Assembly (NCBI RefSeq): GCF_001411805.1
Contig: NZ_CP007213.1
Span: forward strand, 372,001-436,000
DNA: 64,000 nt
From: Burkholderia plantarii
GTDB lineage: Bacteria; Pseudomonadota; Gammaproteobacteria; Burkholderiales; Burkholderiaceae
Direction of reading: 5' to 3'
Part shown: in pieces, positions 60,531-64,000 of the stretch
Position numbering within the stretch: position 1 is the first letter of the stretch
Layout: every line of letters begins with the position of its first letter
Program-made: the position numbers and the translations under genes
The notes under the pieces: model-generated
Databases searched by the model: none
Told to the model about the DNA's origin: nothing
What the model saw: the letters and a program-made list of their open reading frames with translations, nothing else

Positions 60531-63112
60531 GCTTGGGATTTGGCCGATCCGGAATGCTTCTGCCATTGGCCGGCGATGAATGCGTTCTTGACGATACTGG
60601 CCTCTGGCAGCTTGTGGATCAGATTGCCGAGCGGGCCGAGTTCCAATGCCTTCACCATGATTTTCCGCTCATTGGTGCCGAGCAGCCCGAGTACGAGTGG
60701 ACAGCTCGCGATCGCGACGGTCAGCGGCAATTGCGTCCGATTGGCTTGCAGGAACGCCGTCTTGTGCTTCAGCGTGGAAGCCGCCGAAGTGGCCGGATTG
60801 GTGCGATCCACGGTGCCCTCGAATTTGCCCAGGCTGTGGTCGGCTTCCTCGACCAGGAACGCATTGATCAGGCAGGCTGCGCTGAGCGCCATGATTTCAT
60901 CCAGACGCTTGTTGCCGTCGCGGCTCGCGCTGCGGGCAAGGTCCGAGGCCTTTTCGAGGCTGAAATAGGTTCGCACCCAGATCTTGCCGAGCAAGATCGA
61001 TGACGGAGCGTAATTTTCGAAGATGCCCTCGAGTGAGGTTGTCCAGGCCGCCATGGCATCGACCAGCTTGCCATGCGCGCTGTTTGCCGGGAGGGGAGTG
61101 TCATCGGCGCCGTCGGGCTCGTCGCTGTCCGTGTCGCCGGCATTGCCCGAGGCGATGATGCTCTCGCCCCAGTCCGGGCTGCTGATGGTCAGCGGCGGAA
61201 AGGTGCTGCTCAGGCGCCGCTCGATGGCCGGGCTCTCCGCGCTCAACAGCCGTTCGATCAGGCCGAGGATGTTGTAGATCGACGCATAACCGCGGCTGCT
61301 CTGGTTCGAGACGTCGAGCATGCTGTATGCGATGGTCGGCAGTCCTTCCGGGGACGACGCCTGAAGGCGCAGGATGTCGTCGATGACCTTGAAGTCTTCC
61401 TTTTTCGCGTGGCTCGGCTTTCTCTTGTTCAGGCCGATCACGCCGAAGTCCACCACCGACGAACTCGGCGAGGTCGGATGGGCCGCCGCGAGCACGGCCG
61501 TGGCTCGGCGCGCCCAGTTCAGCGCGTCCTCGACGCGGCCCACCGCCATGTATTGTCGAAACTGCTTCATCAGCAGTTCCGGGCTGATCCGCGACGCCAT
61601 GCGCCGTGTTTCCTTGCCCCACAGCGAGACGCTGCCGGGGCCGGCCAGCATGTAAATCAGCGCGTTCGACGGATTCTCGGCGCACAACCCCGCTACCTCG
61701 GCGGCAAGCGACATGTAGCAGTTGTTGAGATCGTCGTCGCTGGCCTGCGGGCGCAGGTAGGCGGCCGTATCGACGTCGCCGTCCTCGCAGGCCAACTCGA
61801 ACACGGCCTTGGTCAAGGTGGGCAGGTAGTTGGCCGCCAGATCGTCGACCATGATGCCCTTCTTGTAGAGGCTGCCCTGCGCCATGGCGCGCAGCGATCC
61901 GCGCACGGCGTCGGACAGATCGCGGCTCCAGCTCGTGTCGTCCCTGGCCTGCTCGTCGGTTTCATGCAGGAACGGCGCGCAGCCCTGCATGACCTGCAGC
62001 ACCGAGCGCAGCGGCTGCTTGAGCAGATGCTCGCGGAACAGCGAAACGTCGGACGCGGAGCGCACGCGCAAGCCGCGCCGGATGATTTCGTCCATCACCG
62101 AGATCGGCGTGCGGGGAACCTCGTTCCAGCGGGTCGAGCGGAACTGGTAGGTGTTGTTCTTGCCGTCCTCGTCGAGCAGGCGTCCCAGTTTCTTGAGGTG
62201 ATACCGGCGGCGCAGCGGGAACAGCTTCAGCAGGTATTGATCCTCGAGATGGTCGAGCATGCGGATCCGCTGCGCCTGCCGGCTTTCGCCCGGCTCGTCG
62301 GTGGCCGTCGGCAACTGCAGCGAAAACGCGCGGCGCGTCAGCAGGGAATACAGTTCCATGTCGCCGGTGACGAGAATCACGAGCCGCGGCGTATCGAGGT
62401 AGCTGCGAAAGCATTCCAGCAGCTTGTAGGCGTGGCGCGAATTGGTGTCGGCGTCGTCGAACGCGAGCAGCAGCGCGTCGACGCCGAGCATGTTGCAGGC
62501 GAGGTCGATCGCAAGGTGCAGGCCGTTGCGCAGTGAGTCACTGTCGGCCGCGCGAGCCAGGCCGCGGTCGAAGAACAGCTCGGGGTCGTGATGCGCGAGC
62601 GGATCGTGTGCCTTGCGGAACAGGCTCAGGCCGCCCGCGAGCTGCTTGAAGTGCCGCCGGAAATCCTCGCGACGGCGTTCGTTGTCGAGGCTGGGCGTGG
62701 CTTTTTCGGCCACCAGCTTCAGGGCGCGCAGCACGTTCAGCAGGATGATCTCGCTGCCTTCCAGGCGCGTGGGATCGATGTAGGCGAGCTGCCGGACCTG
62801 GACGCGTTTCCCGACCGGCGGATTTTCCGACAGGGCGCGCGGCAGATCGGCGTAAACCGTGCGCAGGAAGGTGGTTTTCCCCGCGCCGCGCGAGCCGTCG
62901 ATGAAGTGGATCAGGCCGCTGCCGGGCGGATAGTGGTCCTCGTCGGGGCGCGACGTCTTCGAGTCGCCGGTTTCGGCGCGGCCGGCCCGGGACAGCAGCG
63001 ACGCCGCGATATCGTCGGTCAGCGCCTTGTAGATTTTTCGATGAACCAGATTATCGGGCTCGATTTTGGTCGAGTTATCGTAATCATCCAGATGGATGGT
63101 GATTGAGGTCAT
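60527..63112 (-). CDS. rdrA: RADAR ATPase RdrA
   Basis: An 861-residue AAA-type ATPase, partner of RdrB. Walker A is GSRGAGKTTF (about 73-82) and Walker B is LLLAFDDAD (about 214-222); the rest is a long helical region as in RdrA. It starts at the ATG at 63112 with GGAG six bases upstream; an in-frame TTG at 63136 is less likely. The two-gene order rdrA-rdrB with a 4-base overlap is the standard RADAR unit. No accessory SLATT-type or Csx27-like gene is seen. Base composition is visibly less GC-rich than the T6SS genes, consistent with horizontal acquisition. Confidence 0.92.
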   Translation of the reverse strand: MTSITIHLDDYDNSTKIEPDNLVHRKIYKALTDDIAASLLSRAGRAETGDSKTSRPDEDHYPPGSGLIHFIDGSRGAGKTTFLRTVYADLPRALSENPPVGKRVQVRQLAYIDPTRLEGSEIILLNVLRALKLVAEKATPSLDNERRREDFRRHFKQLAGGLSLFRKAHDPLAHHDPELFFDRGLARAADSDSLRNGLHLAIDLACNMLGVDALLLAFDDADTNSRHAYKLLECFRSYLDTPRLVILVTGDMELYSLLTRRAFSLQLPTATDEPGESRQAQRIRMLDHLEDQYLLKLFPLRRRYHLKKLGRLLDEDGKNNTYQFRSTRWNEVPRTPISVMDEIIRRGLRVRSASDVSLFREHLLKQPLRSVLQVMQGCAPFLHETDEQARDDTSWSRDLSDAVRGSLRAMAQGSLYKKGIMVDDLAANYLPTLTKAVFELACEDGDVDTAAYLRPQASDDDLNNCYMSLAAEVAGLCAENPSNALIYMLAGPGSVSLWGKETRRMASRISPELLMKQFRQYMAVGRVEDALNWARRATAVLAAAHPTSPSSSVVDFGVIGLNKRKPSHAKKEDFKVIDDILRLQASSPEGLPTIAYSMLDVSNQSSRGYASIYNILGLIERLLSAESPAIERRLSSTFPPLTISSPDWGESIIASGNAGDTDSDEPDGADDTPLPANSAHGKLVDAMAAWTTSLEGIFENYAPSSILLGKIWVRTYFSLEKASDLARSASRDGNKRLDEIMALSAACLINAFLVEEADHSLGKFEGTVDRTNPATSAASTLKHKTAFLQANRTQLPLTVAIASCPLVLGLLGTNERKIMVKALELGPLGNLIHKLPEASIVKNAFIAGQWQKHSGSAKSQA

Positions 63113-63419
63113 CGGGGTCTCCGTATCGCTCGGCAATCACCCCGGCGCCGCAACGCCGCCTCGGGCGCGGGACGGCGAGCGTCCGCGCGGCCGAGGCGGC
63201 GAGGGGAGAAAGGGGGGATTGGCGCTGCGGGAAATAATAGGGCGCGTTTGGATCGTTCTCTCAGGATCGATAACGGCCGTTTGATCGTCTGACTTTAGCT
63301 TGGCCTCGCATTCGGCTGCATCGCGCTGCCCCTGTTGCGAAAACCCCAATCCCTGTTGCACCGCAGCGATGGATCCGTATAATACGGGTTTTCCCCTAGG
63401 CACTAACCCTGAGGTCATC
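63113..63419. other. 307-base divergent region upstream of RADAR
   Basis: No gene is seen. It should contain the minus-strand RADAR promoter; a TATTAT element near 63227-63232 on that strand is the only -10-like site I can offer, without a convincing -35. On the plus strand it holds a strong sigma70-like promoter (see 63356-63383). Confidence 0.5.
63356..63383 (+). promoter_or_regulatory. near-consensus sigma70 promoter with overlapping palindrome
   Basis: TTGCAC (63356-63361) and TATAAT (63378-63383) are separated by 16 bases. The -10 box lies within CCGTAT-A-ATACGG (63375-63387), a perfect palindrome that could bind a repressor. It points at the 43-residue ORF starting 37 bases after the -10 box. 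Confidence 0.75.
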
Positions 63420-63551
63420 ATGAAAGCTGCGACTGCGTCGACTCCCGTTGTGAATCAATGGTTTGCTCAACTGCGTAGCGGTCTGGCGCGCGCGTGGGAA
63501 ATCCACGTCCGCACCTGCGAACTGATCGCCGAAGCGCACCGCCGCATGTAA
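63420..63551 (+). CDS. small 43-residue protein
   Basis: Family not recognised. The product has a short Thr/Val-rich start and then a Trp-containing amphipathic helix (NQWFAQLRSGLARAWEIHV) followed by RTCELIAEAHRRM. GAGG lies six bases before the ATG and a near-consensus promoter lies just upstream, so expression is likely. It is divergent from RADAR. No signal peptide is seen. A functional link to RADAR is not shown. Confidence 0.65.
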   Translation: MKAATASTPVVNQWFAQLRSGLARAWEIHVRTCELIAEAHRRM

Positions 63552-64000
63552 TGGCGGGCGGCACGGCCGCCGGTGCCACGATGCGGAGCGGCGCGGCTTC
63601 GAGGCTGCGACGGCGCATCCGGCCCCCCGACAGCCGATGTCGCGTATCGAACCCGGCGGCAGTCGCCGCGCAGGGTTCCGGCACGCTGAAACCAGCGTGC
63701 GTTTGCCGGTCACGCGAACGCGTTCGCGCCGCCGATCGTCCCGCCGGGGCGAATCCCGAAGCCGGATTCGCCGCAACCCGGCAACCGCTCGACGATCGGC
63801 CGCGTCGGCAACGAGCAGGCGGAGGAACGCCTGATTCGTGGTTCGCGTTTACCGGTCATCCCATTCGTTCCGTCGCATCGATTGCGACGGAATTGTCTTT
63901 TGTGGCGCCTGTATCGCGCCGTGCCTTCGGGCATGCGCAGCCCGGCGCCCGTTGCTTCCCCCCTTCTCCGCCCGGCACGGCTCACGACCAGTCCGGCAAG
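63552..64000. other. 449-base region with no recognised gene
   Basis: I see no gene with family similarity up to the window end. It is moderately GC-rich, with a less GC-rich zone at 63850-63905 that carries a terminator-like hairpin. Confidence 0.4.
63868..63901 (+). terminator. intrinsic terminator-like hairpin
   Basis: TTCCGTCGCA and TGCGACGGAA form a perfect 10-bp stem with a TCGAT loop, followed by TTGTCTTTT on the plus strand. It could end the transcript of the small ORF about 310 bases upstream. Confidence 0.6.

Overview
The window is about 64 kb of very GC-rich DNA with Burkholderia-type gene content: hopanoid synthesis, a kinase-regulated type VI secretion system (T6SS), an ECF sigma factor with a catalase-like enzyme, and Hsp70 pairs. 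The most likely source is a Burkholderia chromosome or large replicon, perhaps of the plant-associated B. gladioli/glumae group. That placement is inferred from gene families and composition; no taxonomic marker is present.

Left part (1-16943). It opens with a squalene-hopene cyclase missing its first codons, then a membrane diguanylate cyclase and an ASCH-domain protein. On the minus strand follow an unknown membrane protein, an alpha/beta hydrolase with a hairpin terminator, and an isochorismatase/MFS-exporter pair. A MarR regulator with a 28-bp operator-like palindrome, a glutathione S-transferase and a coupled operon (DUF2760-like protein plus two divergent Hsp70s) come next. An RmlD-type reductase closes the part.

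T6SS island (17200-53547). The left edge holds a nucleotidyl cyclase of the CyaA/ExoY/edema-factor class, whose flanks carry twelve R-R-x-S (PKA-consensus) motifs, six of them in a 33-bp tandem array. Then come an FHA protein and a minus-strand operon (FecR-like secreted protein, CxxCH/HAMP membrane sensor, Ser/Thr kinase). The core runs rightwards: tssB, tssC, hcp, tagJ, tssE, tssF, tssG, clpV (tssH), a large-clostridial-toxin-like glycosyltransferase, vgrG, an unknown gene, tagH, tssK, tssL, tssM, tagF fused to a degenerate PP2C domain, pppA, ppkA and a small membrane protein. Convergent tssA follows, with a decayed copy of its own 3' end just downstream. Many junctions are 1-4 nt stop/start overlaps, so the core looks like one coupled transcript. 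Phosphorylation parts are duplicated: two FHA proteins, two kinases, and one intact plus one dead phosphatase domain. Two probable anti-eukaryotic effectors (cyclase and glycosyltransferase) sit at the locus, neither with an obvious immunity gene.

Right part (54054-64000). An ECF sigma factor with its anti-sigma factor, a catalase-related peroxidase and a second, orphan paralogous anti-sigma factor are followed on the minus strand by a two-gene RADAR anti-phage system (rdrA ATPase, rdrB deaminase) that is visibly less GC-rich than its surroundings. A divergent 43-residue ORF with a near-consensus sigma70 promoter, and a terminator-like hairpin, end the window.

The most novel candidates are the cyclase with built-in PKA-consensus arrays and the glycosyltransferase placed between clpV and vgrG.
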